From positions 1-33,259 of the forward strand of contig CAMFLW010000025.1 in NCBI GenBank assembly GCA_945957575.1: DNA of 33,259 nucleotides. Direction: 5' to 3'. Position numbers and translations under genes: made by a program. The stretch comes from an uncultured Aeromonas sp. Lineage in GTDB: Bacteria > Pseudomonadota > Gammaproteobacteria > Enterobacterales > Aeromonadaceae. The notes under the pieces were generated by a model that searched no databases, had not been told where the DNA came from, and saw nothing but the letters and a program-made list of their open reading frames with translations. Position 1 is the stretch's first letter, and every line of letters starts with the position of its first letter. This document shows, piece after piece, positions 1-9,399 of the stretch.

Positions 1-5
1 GCCAT
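1..5 (-). CDS. tsf: Elongation factor Ts, first bases only (partial)
   Basis: Reading leftwards, the last five bases of the window give ATG followed by GC, that is Met-Ala, the known N-terminus of EF-Ts. A GAGGA ribosome-binding sequence lies 8-9 bases before this ATG. rpsB-tsf is a nearly universal gene pair, and tsf is expected immediately downstream of rpsB. The rest of the gene is outside the window, so identity rests on context, start codon and ribosome-binding site only. Confidence 0.6.
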
Positions 6-39
6 GTCCAGTATCCTCGGTCTTGAATTGACAAGAAAC

Positions 40-58
40 AGGGGCCACAAGGGCCCCT
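40..58 (-). terminator. Hairpin in the rpsB-tsf intergenic region
   Basis: A perfect 7-bp stem (AGGGGCC / GGCCCCT) with a 5-base loop lies between the rpsB stop and the tsf start. There is no clear U-run after it on the minus strand, so it is better read as a partial terminator or mRNA-processing/stability hairpin that sets the rpsB:tsf ratio than as a full stop. Confidence 0.45.
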
Positions 59-109
59 GCTAACCAATTACATCAGCTTGGTTAATAAGGGCTTTACAGT
101 CCTTATCAA

Positions 110-838
110 TTACTCAGCTTCAACGAAGCCATCTTGTTCGGCTTGAACAACGATGTCCTGAGCGCGAGCTTCCAGTACGGTGTCAGCAGCAGCATTCAGG
201 TACAGCTGTACGGCACGGATAGCGTCGTCGTTACCCGGGATGACATAGTCAACGCCGTCCGGGTTGGAGTTGGTATCAACGATGGAAACTACCGGGATAC
301 CCAGGTTATTGGCTTCTTTGATAGCGATGTGCTCGTGGTCGGCATCGACAACGAACAGAACGTCAGGCAGGCCGCCCATGTTCTTGATACCACCCAGGCT
401 CTTCTCCAGCTTTTCCATTTCGCGAGTACGCATCAGCGCCTCTTTCTTGGTCAGCTTGTCGAAGGTACCGTCCTGGCTCTGGGTTTCCAGATCTTTCAGG
501 CGCTTGATAGACTGACGAACGGTTTTCCAGTTAGTCAGCATACCGCCCAGCCAGCGGTGGTTTACATAGAACTGGTCGCAACGCTCAGCGGCTTCTTTTA
601 CGGCTTCAGACGCGGCACGCTTGGTACCTACGAACAGTACCTTGCCTTTCTTGGCAGCTACGGAGCTGATGAAGTTCATGGCATCGTCAAACATCGGAAC
701 GGTTTTTTCCAGGTTGATGATGTGAACCTTGCTGCGGGCACCGAAGATGTAGGATTTCATTTTCGGGTTCCAGTAACGAGTCTGGTGACCGAAGTGAACG
801 CCGGCTTGCAGCATGTCGCGCATAGAAACTTTAGCCAT
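110..838 (-). CDS. rpsB: 30S ribosomal protein S2
   Basis: Structural protein of the small ribosomal subunit; with S1 it binds late in 30S assembly. The 242-residue product starts [19 protein letters not shown] and contains the family signatures [14 protein letters not shown] and [18 protein letters not shown], and has the usual gammaproteobacterial length. An in-frame ATG 36 bases upstream exists, but the conserved N-terminus and a GAGG ribosome-binding site 9 bases before the ATG at 838 fix the start there. It forms an operon with tsf to the left and is divergent from map. S2 is known to repress its own mRNA through the leader; see the leader and promoter entries. Confidence 0.98.
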   Translation of the reverse strand: MAKVSMRDMLQAGVHFGHQTRYWNPKMKSYIFGARSKVHIINLEKTVPMFDDAMNFISSVAAKKGKVLFVGTKRAASEAVKEAAERCDQFYVNHRWLGGMLTNWKTVRQSIKRLKDLETQSQDGTFDKLTKKEALMRTREMEKLEKSLGGIKNMGGLPDVLFVVDADHEHIAIKEANNLGIPVVSIVDTNSNPDGVDYVIPGNDDAIRAVQLYLNAAADTVLEARAQDIVVQAEQDGFVEAE

Positions 839-974
839 TTTATACCTCTGTATTGGGGTTAGGCCTCCACACATCCCATATAACCGACCCGTTAAGGCAC
901 CCCGGCATATGTGTCGATGTGTGTGTGTTGTTTAAGTAAGGGTGATGAAATCGGGACGCAAGTTCCCCATTCCG
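839..974 (-). promoter_or_regulatory. rpsB 5' leader (S2 autoregulatory leader candidate)
   Basis: About 136 nt of untranslated leader lie between the predicted transcription start (near 974) and the rpsB ATG. On the minus strand GGGGT-GCCT can pair with a downstream AGGC-CTA-ACCCC, giving a bulged hairpin just before the ribosome-binding site. Gammaproteobacterial rpsB leaders are known to be the target of S2 autogenous control; I infer the same role here from position and fold, not from a covariance search. Confidence 0.55.
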
Positions 975-978
975 GCGC

Positions 979-990
979 GCTTTATACCAT
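979..990 (-). promoter_or_regulatory. rpsB promoter: extended -10 with GC-rich discriminator
   Basis: On the minus strand the sequence reads TGG-TATAAA-GCGCGCC: a TGn extended -10, hexamer TATAAA (981-986) and a GCGC-type discriminator. No good -35 is visible, which is normal for an extended -10. The GC-rich discriminator is the hallmark of ppGpp/DksA-sensitive ribosomal promoters, so stringent control is likely. This layout matches what is known for rpsB promoters of this class. Confidence 0.7.
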
Positions 991-1077
991 AACTTTGTTC
1001 GGGACACCACCGGCCGACTTCCGAAACCGGTGTAAATATGGATCCCGTCCGAGGATGCTGCGGCGGCGATTTGACGC

Positions 1078-1093
1078 TGTGATGACAATCACA
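1078..1093 (+). promoter_or_regulatory. CRP-binding site (consensus half-sites) upstream of map
   Basis: TGTGA-N6-TCACA, both pentamers perfect, centred at 1085.5. The weak -10-like sequences GATAAA/TAAAAT at 1116-1123 would put this centre near -42 to -44 relative to a map transcript start around 1128-1130, close to a class II position. Relative to the rpsB start it would be near -111. The target is therefore probably map, but control of rpsB cannot be excluded. Confidence 0.65.
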
Positions 1094-1209
1094 CTGGAAG
1101 TGAGCTGGGGTTGCGGATAAAATTTTGCCCTGATTGCAAACGCATCTATTTTTCATTACCTGTCCTGTCTGCTCTCGCAGGCCCAGCGGCAGGCCGCAAG
1201 AGAGATCCC

Positions 1210-1998
1210 ATGTCCATTAAAATCAAGACACCGGAAGAGATTGAAAAGATGCGCGTTGCCGGCCAATTGGCCGCCGATGTGCTGGTCATAATTGCGCCCC
1301 ATGTCAAAGCTGGCGTCACCACTGATGAACTGAACACCCTCTGCCACAACTACATCGTTGATGTGCAGCAGGCTATCCCGGCTCCGCTCAACTACCACGG
1401 CTTCCCCAAATCCATCTGTACCTCGGTGAACGATGTGATCTGCCACGGCATCCCGAACCACAAGAAGTTGCGCGATGGCGACATCATCAACCTGGATATC
1501 ACCGTTATCAAGGATGGTTACCACGGCGACACCTCCGCCATGTTCATCGTGGGTGAAACCACCCCGCTGCGTCGCCAGCTCTGCAAGGTTGCGCAAGAGA
1601 GCCTCTACGCCGCCATCAAGAAGGTGCGCCCGGGTGCCTGCATCACCGACATTGGTGCCGTTATCCAGCCCATCGTCGAGAAGGCCGGCTTCTCCGTCGT
1701 GCGTGACTACTGTGGCCATGGCATCGGTGCCGAGTTCCACGAAGAGCCGCAGATCCTCCACTACCGCAACGGCGGCAAGCTGGAGCTGAAAGCGGGCATG
1801 TGCTTCACCATCGAGCCCATGGTCAACAGCAAGAAGTATCACTGCAAGGTCAATCCGAAGGATGGCTGGACCGTGACCACCAAGGATGGCGGCGACTCCG
1901 CCCAGTGGGAGCACACCCTGCTGGTGACCGAGGATGGCTGCGAGGTACTGACCCTGCGCCCCGATGACACTATCGACCGCTTCATCAAACACAGCTAA
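1210..1998 (+). CDS. map: Methionine aminopeptidase, type I
   Basis: Cytoplasmic metalloprotease that removes the initiator methionine when residue 2 is small. The 262-residue protein has the usual length and all five metal ligands of the pita-bread fold in register with E. coli Map: D96, D107, H170, E202 and E234, plus the substrate-contacting H79 in ICHGIP. The ORF is open further upstream, but MSIKIKTPEEIEKM at 1210 is the conserved start and AGAGA lies just before it. It is divergent from rpsB, as in E. coli, and followed by a terminator before glnD. A consensus CRP site sits in its upstream region. Confidence 0.97.
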   Translation: MSIKIKTPEEIEKMRVAGQLAADVLVIIAPHVKAGVTTDELNTLCHNYIVDVQQAIPAPLNYHGFPKSICTSVNDVICHGIPNHKKLRDGDIINLDITVIKDGYHGDTSAMFIVGETTPLRRQLCKVAQESLYAAIKKVRPGACITDIGAVIQPIVEKAGFSVVRDYCGHGIGAEFHEEPQILHYRNGGKLELKAGMCFTIEPMVNSKKYHCKVNPKDGWTVTTKDGGDSAQWEHTLLVTEDGCEVLTLRPDDTIDRFIKHS

Positions 1999-2003
1999 CA
2001 TCG

Positions 2004-2040
2004 AACCCCGGCCCTGAACTTGCAAAGCGCCGGGGTTTTT
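2004..2040 (+). terminator. Intrinsic terminator after map
   Basis: A 9-bp stem (AACCCCGGC / GCCGGGGTT) with a 16-base loop runs into five Ts. It lies 6 bases after the map stop and implies that glnD has its own start signal or depends on read-through. Confidence 0.8.
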
Positions 2041-2084
2041 ACTTCTGTTTCAGCCAGATGCCTGCCACTTGTGTGTGAGATGCC

Positions 2085-4733
2085 ATGGACGCCAGCCTGC
2101 TTTCCCCTCATCTGTTACCCGACGACCAGCTCACCCGCGATAACTGCAAAGAGTACCTGAGCCGTTTTCTCGGCTGGCTGCACGCCCGTTTCGACGCTGG
2201 TGACAACATCATCGAGCTGGTCGCCACCCGCTCAGAATACATGGATCAGCTGCTCTGCCGCCTCTGGCAGAAGTTTGGCTTCGACAAGAGCGACCTTACC
2301 CTCATTGCAGTGGGCGGTTATGGCCGCGGCGAGCTGCACCCCCACTCCGATATCGACCTGCTGATCCTCTATGACGGCGATGAGCTGGACGAGGTGCTGG
2401 GGCTGCGGATCGGCGAGTTCATCACCTTGCTATGGGATCTCAAGCTGGAGGTAGGCCAAGCGGTGCGCAACGTGGCGGAGTGCATCGAGCAGGGCAAGGC
2501 CGACATCACGGTGGCCACCAACCTGATTGAGGCCCGCTACATCACCGGTCGCGAGGCGGGATTCCAACAGCTCAAAGAGGCCACCGGCCCCCAGCACTTC
2601 TGGCCGAGCGAAGCCTTCTTTCGCGCCAAGCGCCAGGAGCAGGCGGAGCGGCACCAGCAATTTCTCGGTACCGCCTACAAGCTGGAGCCGGATCTCAAGT
2701 GCAATCCGGGCGGCCTGCGCGACATCCAGACCCTCGCCTGGGTCGCCCGTCGCCACTTCGGTGCCACCACGCTGTTCGAGATGACCAGTCACGGCTTCCT
2801 CAACAGGGCCGAGTATCGCGAGCTGCTCGACTGCCAGAACTTCCTCTGGAAAGTCCGCTTTGCCCTGCATATGGCGATCAACAAAGGCGACAACCGCCTG
2901 TTGTTCGACCGCCAGCGCACCGTGGCCCAGATGCTGGGGTTCGAGGGGGAAGGCAACAGCCCGGTCGAGCAGATGATGAAGCGCTTCTACCAGACGGTGC
3001 GGCGAGTCTCAGAACTCAACGAGATGCTGTTGCAACTGTTTGACGAGGCGATCCTTGGCAATAGTGCCATGGATGTGCGCCGCCTCTCCGACGAGTTCCA
3101 ACTCCGTGGCCGCCTCATCGATGCGGTGGATGCCGAGCTGTTCGCCCGCGAGCCAGCCGCCATCCTGCGCCTCTTCTATCAGATGGCCCAGCATCCCGAG
3201 ATTGCCGGCATCCACTCCGCCACCCTGCGCCAACTGCGCGAGGCGCGCCGCAAACTCAACTGCTGGCTACAGGACCTGCCCGACTGCCGTCGCCTGTTCA
3301 TGGCGCTGCTGCGCCACCCCAACGGTATCGGCCTGCCGATGAGCCTGATGCACAAGTACGGCATTCTGGCGGCCTACCTGCCGCAGTGGAACCTGATCGT
3401 CGGCCAGATGCAGTTCGACATGTTCCACGCCTACACGGTCGATGAGCACACCCACCGGCTGCTCAAAAACATTCACCTGTTCCCCAACCCGGCCAACCGC
3501 CAGAGCCACCCGCTCTGCCACGAAGTGTTCACCCGGCTGCGCAAACCGGAGTTGCTCAGCATCGCTGCCCTGTTTCACGATATCGCCAAGGGGCGACGCG
3601 GCGATCACTCGGAACTGGGCGCCGTCGATGCGCTGGAGTTCTGCCAGTTGCATGGCCTCGATCGCTACGAGAGTCGGCTGGTCGCCTGGCTGGTGCGCCA
3701 CCATCTGCTGATGTCGGTCACCGCCCAGCGCCGCGATATCTACGACCCCGACGTGGTCACTGAGTTTGCCCAGAAGGTGCGCGACGAGCAGCATCTCGAC
3801 CTGCTCTATTGCCTCACCGTGGCGGATATCTGCGCCACCAACGATACCCTGTGGAACGACTGGAAGGGCACTCTGCTGCGCGAGCTCTATTTCGCGACCC
3901 AAAAGGCACTACGCCAAGGGCTGGAGAATCCGCCCGACATGCGGCTGCGGATCCGCGAGAACCAGCGTCAGGCCAAACAGCTGCTGGCACAGCGTGACGT
4001 GCCGGAAGAGGCGATCAATCTGCTCTGGGCCGACTTCAAGGCCGACTACTTCCTGCGCCACAGCCCGGAGCAGATCGCCTGGCACGGCCGCAAGATCATC
4101 GAACATGGCGACAATCCGGCGCCGCTGGTGATCATCGGCAAACACCCGACCCGGGGTGGCAGCGAGGTGTTTATCTACTGCCGCGACACGCCGAACCTGT
4201 TTGCCACCGTGGCCTCGGCGCTGGATCAGAAGAACCTCAACATCCACGACGCCCAGATCATGAACTCGCGCAGCAACTTCGTGCTCGATACCTTTGTGGT
4301 GCTGGAGCCGAGCGGTGACCCCATTAGCCCCAACCGCACAGCATCGATCAAGAAGGCGCTGGAGAAGGCGTTGCAGGAGCCGGGCAAACTGGTGCTGCGC
4401 AGCAAGCCGCTGTCACGGCGTCACCGCCAGTTCAGCGTGCCGACCCGGGTAGTCTTTCTGCCTCGCTCATCGCCCACTAAAGGGGAGAGCCGTCACACCC
4501 TGATGGAGCTGACCGCCCTCGATACCCCCGGCCTGCTGGCGCGGATCGGTGCGGTTTTCCAGCAATGTGGCCTGTCGCTGCACGCCGCCAAAATCGCCAC
4601 TTTCGGTGAGAGGGTCGAGGACTTTTTCAGCCTGACCAGCCTCGATGGCGAGCCATTGACCGCCGAGCAGCAAAAACAGCTGGAAGAGCGACTGGTACAC
4701 CAGCTCAATCCCCAGCAGTCGGTACTGGATTAA
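2085..4733 (+). CDS. glnD: Bifunctional uridylyltransferase / uridylyl-removing enzyme (PII sensor)
   Basis: Cytoplasmic sensor of glutamine: it uridylylates PII (GlnB/GlnK) when glutamine is low and removes UMP when glutamine is high, steering glutamine synthetase and NtrBC. The 882-residue protein carries, in order, a nucleotidyltransferase domain with GGYGRGELHPHSDIDLL (about 77-93, containing the two metal-binding aspartates), the HD hydrolase motif LFHDIAKGRRGDHS (about 495-508), and two C-terminal ACT domains (starting near residues 690 and 805) where glutamine binds. No key motif is missing. Only 44 bp separate it from the map terminator, and no strong ribosome-binding site is visible before the ATG. 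Confidence 0.97.
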   Translation: MDASLLSPHLLPDDQLTRDNCKEYLSRFLGWLHARFDAGDNIIELVATRSEYMDQLLCRLWQKFGFDKSDLTLIAVGGYGRGELHPHSDIDLLILYDGDELDEVLGLRIGEFITLLWDLKLEVGQAVRNVAECIEQGKADITVATNLIEARYITGREAGFQQLKEATGPQHFWPSEAFFRAKRQEQAERHQQFLGTAYKLEPDLKCNPGGLRDIQTLAWVARRHFGATTLFEMTSHGFLNRAEYRELLDCQNFLWKVRFALHMAINKGDNRLLFDRQRTVAQMLGFEGEGNSPVEQMMKRFYQTVRRVSELNEMLLQLFDEAILGNSAMDVRRLSDEFQLRGRLIDAVDAELFAREPAAILRLFYQMAQHPEIAGIHSATLRQLREARRKLNCWLQDLPDCRRLFMALLRHPNGIGLPMSLMHKYGILAAYLPQWNLIVGQMQFDMFHAYTVDEHTHRLLKNIHLFPNPANRQSHPLCHEVFTRLRKPELLSIAALFHDIAKGRRGDHSELGAVDALEFCQLHGLDRYESRLVAWLVRHHLLMSVTAQRRDIYDPDVVTEFAQKVRDEQHLDLLYCLTVADICATNDTLWNDWKGTLLRELYFATQKALRQGLENPPDMRLRIRENQRQAKQLLAQRDVPEEAINLLWADFKADYFLRHSPEQIAWHGRKIIEHGDNPAPLVIIGKHPTRGGSEVFIYCRDTPNLFATVASALDQKNLNIHDAQIMNSRSNFVLDTFVVLEPSGDPISPNRTASIKKALEKALQEPGKLVLRSKPLSRRHRQFSVPTRVVFLPRSSPTKGESRHTLMELTALDTPGLLARIGAVFQQCGLSLHAAKIATFGERVEDFFSLTSLDGEPLTAEQQKQLEERLVHQLNPQQSVLD

Positions 4734-4907
4734 GCGAAGAGTGATTCGAAAGAGGCTGATTGTCGGGCGTTTTTTACCATACCAAACAACTGGTTGGCGC
4801 ACATCGGATGAAGAAATGGTCGCTGGCTGGAAGAATTCCGGTCAACCCCTTAAAAACAGTCGGAAAAGTGTGATACAACAAACAGAATTTTTTAAAGGAA
4901 ACCTGTC

Positions 4908-5735
4908 ATGACCGAGTTGCAACAGATCATTGAAGCGGCCTTCGAGCGCCGCGACACCATTACTCCGGGCTCCGTGGATAGCGCCACCAAGTCCGCCATC
5001 CTGCAAGCCATCGACCTGCTGGACTCCGGCAAGGCGCGGGTTGCCGAGAAGATCGCCGGTGAGTGGGTTGTCCATCAGTGGTTGAAGAAAGCGGTACTGC
5101 TCTACTTCCGCATCAACGACAACGGCATCATCAAGGGCGACGATGCCCAGTACTACGACAAGGTTCCCCTCAAGTTCTCCAACTACACCGCCGAGCAGTT
5201 CAAGGAAGCGGGTGTGCGCGTGGTGCCGCCGGCAACAGCCCGCAAAGGCTCCTTTATCGCCCCCAATACCGTGCTGATGCCCTCCTATGTCAACATCGGC
5301 GCCTTCGTTGACGAAGGTACCATGGTCGATACCTGGGCCACTGTCGGCTCTTGCGCCCAGATCGGTAAGAACGTGCACCTCTCCGGCGGCGTCGGCATCG
5401 GCGGCGTACTGGAGCCGCTGCAGGCCAACCCGACCATCATCGAAGACAACTGCTTTATCGGTGCCCGCTCCGAAGTGGTTGAAGGGGTCATCGTCGAGGA
5501 AGGTTCCGTCATCTCCATGGGCGTCTTTATCGGCCAGTCCACCCGCATCTATGACCGCGAAACCGGCGAAATCCACTACGGCCGCGTACCGGCTGGCTCC
5601 GTGGTCGTCTCCGGCTCCCTGCCCTCCAAATGCGGCAAGTACAGCCTCTACGCGGCGGTGATCGTCAAGAAGGTTGATGCCAAGACTCGCGCCAAAGTCG
5701 GCATCAACGCTCTGCTGCGCTCCATCGACGAGTAA
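4908..5735 (+). CDS. dapD: 2,3,4,5-tetrahydropyridine-2,6-dicarboxylate N-succinyltransferase
   Basis: Converts tetrahydrodipicolinate and succinyl-CoA to N-succinyl-2-amino-6-ketopimelate in the succinylase branch of lysine/meso-diaminopimelate synthesis, supplying peptidoglycan and lysine. The 275-residue product equals the E. coli enzyme in length, starts [15 protein letters not shown], and has a left-handed beta-helix of hexapeptide repeats through the middle and C-terminal half (for example [18 protein letters not shown] and [14 protein letters not shown]). A good AAAGGAA ribosome-binding site precedes the ATG. Gene order glnD-dapD-yaeH matches E. coli. A TGTGATACA sequence 35-40 bases upstream is a possible -10. 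Confidence 0.97.
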   Translation: MTELQQIIEAAFERRDTITPGSVDSATKSAILQAIDLLDSGKARVAEKIAGEWVVHQWLKKAVLLYFRINDNGIIKGDDAQYYDKVPLKFSNYTAEQFKEAGVRVVPPATARKGSFIAPNTVLMPSYVNIGAFVDEGTMVDTWATVGSCAQIGKNVHLSGGVGIGGVLEPLQANPTIIEDNCFIGARSEVVEGVIVEEGSVISMGVFIGQSTRIYDRETGEIHYGRVPAGSVVVSGSLPSKCGKYSLYAAVIVKKVDAKTRAKVGINALLRSIDE

Positions 5736-5752
5736 TCAGCATTGCTGTGATG

Positions 5753-5778
5753 AAAAGGGCGCCTGATGGCGCCCTTTT
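5753..5778 (+). terminator. Intrinsic terminator after dapD
   Basis: Perfect 11-bp stem AAAAGGGCGCC / GGCGCCCTTTT with a TGAT loop, ending in a T-run, 17 bases after the dapD stop. The A/T symmetry means it could act in both directions. Confidence 0.9.
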
Positions 5779-5862
5779 GATTTTGGCGCCCCTGTCACAG
5801 GCAAGCCATGAGGCATCGGTTAAGATGGATGGGACAGGATCGTTTCAAACCGAGGAAGCCTG

Positions 5863-6246
5863 ATGTACGAGAATCTGAAGAGCCTGGGGATCCAGGATCC
5901 CGCCTCCGTCGACAGCTACACCCTGCGCCAGGAGGCCAACCACGACATCCTCAAGATCTACTTCAAGAAGCAGAAGGGCGAGTTCTTCGCCAAGAGTGTC
6001 AAATTCAAGTATCCCCGCCAGCGCAAGACCATGCTGGTCGACTCCGGTACCCATGAGTACAAGGATGTCACCGAGATCAACGCCAACCTCAAGTATGTGG
6101 TGGATGAGCTGGACAACCTGACCCAGGGGGTTCATCAGCAGGCCGACCCGGACATCAAGCAGAAGATCCTGCGCGACCTGCGCCATCTGGAAAAAGTGGT
6201 GCAGAACAAGATCAGCGAAATCGAGCGGGATCTGGAGAAACTCTAA
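5863..6246 (+). CDS. yaeH: UPF0325 family protein YaeH
   Basis: Small conserved cytoplasmic protein of unknown function. The 127-residue product is close to E. coli YaeH over its whole length: [10 protein letters not shown] at the start, [14 protein letters not shown], then [18 protein letters not shown], and the helical C-terminus [16 protein letters not shown]. It is very charged and has no signal peptide or membrane segment. It sits directly after dapD, as in enterics, with terminators on both sides, so it is probably transcribed alone; GAGGAAGCC before the ATG serves as ribosome-binding site. The family is confidently recognised, but no function can be offered. Confidence 0.95.
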   Translation: MYENLKSLGIQDPASVDSYTLRQEANHDILKIYFKKQKGEFFAKSVKFKYPRQRKTMLVDSGTHEYKDVTEINANLKYVVDELDNLTQGVHQQADPDIKQKILRDLRHLEKVVQNKISEIERDLEKL

Positions 6247-6261
6247 TCCCCCCGACTCGAC

Positions 6262-6289
6262 AAAAGAGCGCCCAGGTGGCGCTCTTTTT
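6262..6289 (+). terminator. Intrinsic terminator after yaeH
   Basis: Perfect 11-bp stem AAAAGAGCGCC / GGCGCTCTTTT with a 5-base loop and following Ts, 16 bases after the yaeH stop. Confidence 0.9.
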
Positions 6290-6460
6290 ATTGGCTGACT
6301 TTATATGGGTTTATCTGGTGATGACGTGCGATAAGGCGCCGCGGGGCACACCAGCAGTTGTGCCGACAGAGGGCATCCCGTTACATATCGCATCTTGGGC
6401 AACGAGACACCTGCCGAGATCGACCTGCTGCGACTCGCACGATCCATGACCAGAAATAGC

Positions 6461-6486
6461 AAGAGGGAGGCTTTCGCCTCCCTCTT
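6461..6486 (-). terminator. Terminator hairpin downstream of ptsG
   Basis: Perfect 11-bp stem AAGAGGGAGGC / GCCTCCCTCTT with a 4-base loop, 28 bases beyond the ptsG stop. On the minus strand the following sequence (GCTATTTC) is only moderately U-rich. The 170 bp between here and the yaeH terminator contain no gene I can support. Confidence 0.75.
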
Positions 6487-6514
6487 CAAACACGCTGATA
6501 TTCAGGCAACAGGA

Positions 6515-8008
<1,494 letters not shown>

Positions 8009-8037
8009 TCATTCAGATATCTTCGAGTCGGGCTTGT

Positions 8038-8060
8038 TTATTTTGACCATCAGAATATAA
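8038..8060 (-). promoter_or_regulatory. Mlc/NagC-type operator overlapping the ptsG -10
   Basis: A 23-bp imperfect palindrome, TTATTTT-N9-AATATAA, fits the Mlc/NagC pattern (TTATTT...AAATAA flanks). On the minus strand the same bases supply TATATT (8053-8058), a plausible -10 with start near 8046, so a bound repressor would block the promoter. Mlc is the known repressor of ptsG in E. coli; here it is inferred from the motif and position. Confidence 0.5.
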
Positions 8061-8107
8061 CCCAGCGGGTCATAAATTGCTGCTTTCAAAGGCGGGGGAA
8101 TATTGAA

Positions 8108-8127
8108 TTTGGAGGGAAGATCACAAC
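8108..8127 (-). promoter_or_regulatory. Possible CRP site upstream of ptsG (one good half)
   Basis: On the minus strand TTGTGATCT gives a perfect TGTGA half-site, while the other half is poor. Its centre (8117.5) would be about 71 bases upstream of the start predicted from TATATT, a face-of-helix position used by class I CRP promoters. Glucose permease genes are commonly CRP-dependent, but the evidence here is one half-site. Confidence 0.35.
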
Positions 8128-8305
8128 TTGTTTAGCGGCTAAAAAACGCATCTAATATAAGTTAACAATCCGCATTATCACTCTATTACAAATACATATA
8201 AATAGCAGTTTCACTTTGTATTTTAATAATGCCGTTTACATCAAACAGAAACTCTTTGTAACTCAATGTAACGACTTGATTTTTATTTATTACAGTCTAC
8301 CGATT

Positions 8306-8331
8306 AAAAAGGCCTCCAACAAGGGAGGCCT
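8306..8331 (-). terminator. Intrinsic terminator after malM
   Basis: 8-bp stem AGGCCTCC / GGAGGCCT with a 6-base loop; on the minus strand it is followed by UUUUU. It lies 38 bases beyond the malM stop and ends the lamB-malM transcript. Confidence 0.85.
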
Positions 8332-8368
8332 CAATAAATATATCTGACCAGCAAAGGGTCGTATTACT

Positions 8369-9313
8369 CTATTTTTGCGACCGCTTGACCGCATCAATAA
8401 ACACGTTTTTTGCTTTGGTTGAACCGGCACGTTCGGCTTCATTGACCAGCTGCATCGCCTTGTCGATATCCCCCGCCTTGACCGCTTTTTCAATCTGGTG
8501 CTGATAGAAGCTTTCGGTTTCGCTCAGCATGGCGGGAGCGGGTTTCACGGCGACCGGGGCCGCGCTCATGGCGGCGACCGGGGCGACCGCGCCAGCCTGC
8601 TGCCCCTGACTCATGGCCACCTTATCCGCATATTCGGCTTTGAAAGTCTGATCGAGACGGGTCAGCTTGCCACGATCGCTCAGGTGAATATCCAGCTCGC
8701 CCCAGGCCGAATGCGGGATCACCGGGTCAGCGACATTGGGCTCGACCGTTGAGTGAGCGCGGGCAAACGCCTTGGCGGGGTGCAAAATGGTGGTGCCGCT
8801 TTGCAGCTGATCGTGCGGGGTATAGATCACCATATATCGCTCCGGGCGCAGCGACTGCCGACTGACATAGATGGCCCCTTCAAAGCGATCACCATCCATC
8901 AGCTTGGCGGGCTGATAAGGGAAGTCGGCCGCCTTGATCACCCGGGTGATCTGATACTGTTCATCGAGCAGCAGCACCTGCGGCACCAGCACACTCTTGC
9001 CCATCAGGGATTTCAGTTCGATCAACAGATCGCCGGTCTGCTCCGGCAGGCGATAAGCGGCCAGATAACTGCGCCCCTCGCTAAAATCGAAGCTTGCTGA
9101 TCGCTGATCGATAATGACCCGTTGCTCCCCTTCTACCAGCGGCTGATAAGGCAACTCGGCGAGGGTCGCACAGCAGGGGGTGGCCGCCATCAGGGCGGCA
9201 TTGGCCACCTGAGCCTGATCTTCTGCGGCCACGGTTAAGGGTTGCGGCGCAATACTGCAACCGCTGAGCGTGGCGACCAACAGGGCCGCCACCGACATCT
9301 TATGCAAGGTCAT
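8369..9313 (-). CDS. malM: Maltose operon protein MalM (predicted lipoprotein)
   Basis: Envelope protein encoded after the maltoporin gene in enteric maltose operons; its exact role is unknown. The 314-residue product shares MalM features: a central region with LLDEQYQITR and PAKAFARAHS, a low-complexity Ala/Pro/Val linker, and the conserved C-terminus ETESFYQHQIEKAVKAGD...NEAERAGSTKAKN. Unlike E. coli MalM, which is soluble and periplasmic, this one has a lipobox LSGC with Cys19 as predicted lipidation site. The start is supported by AAGGAG five bases before the ATG. It follows lamB by 86 bp, with a hairpin between them. Confidence 0.9.
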   Translation of the reverse strand: MTLHKMSVAALLVATLSGCSIAPQPLTVAAEDQAQVANAALMAATPCCATLAELPYQPLVEGEQRVIIDQRSASFDFSEGRSYLAAYRLPEQTGDLLIELKSLMGKSVLVPQVLLLDEQYQITRVIKAADFPYQPAKLMDGDRFEGAIYVSRQSLRPERYMVIYTPHDQLQSGTTILHPAKAFARAHSTVEPNVADPVIPHSAWGELDIHLSDRGKLTRLDQTFKAEYADKVAMSQGQQAGAVAPVAAMSAAPVAVKPAPAMLSETESFYQHQIEKAVKAGDIDKAMQLVNEAERAGSTKAKNVFIDAVKRSQK

Positions 9314-9351
9314 CCCCGCTCCTTAAATTCTGGTTTTGCTACAACAAACGA

Positions 9352-9375
9352 AACTGCCCCCAAGTGGGGGCAGTT
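9352..9375 (-). terminator. Intercistronic hairpin between lamB and malM
   Basis: Perfect 10-bp stem AACTGCCCCC / GGGGGCAGTT with a 4-base loop, 25 bases after the lamB stop. The minus-strand sequence that follows (UCGUUUGUUG) is only partly U-rich, so it probably acts as a leaky terminator or 3'-end stabiliser that lowers malM relative to lamB. Confidence 0.65.
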
Positions 9376-9399
9376 GACTAACTTAACTGAAACGGTGGC

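Noticed and set aside
134-862. Open frame of 242 codons on the plus strand
   Set aside because: Antisense to rpsB; it only mirrors its low-degeneracy codon use.
6290-6460. Short ORFs and an inverted repeat GGCACA/TGTGCC between yaeH and ptsG
   Set aside because: The ORFs lack ribosome-binding sites and sense; the 6-bp repeat is too short to interpret.
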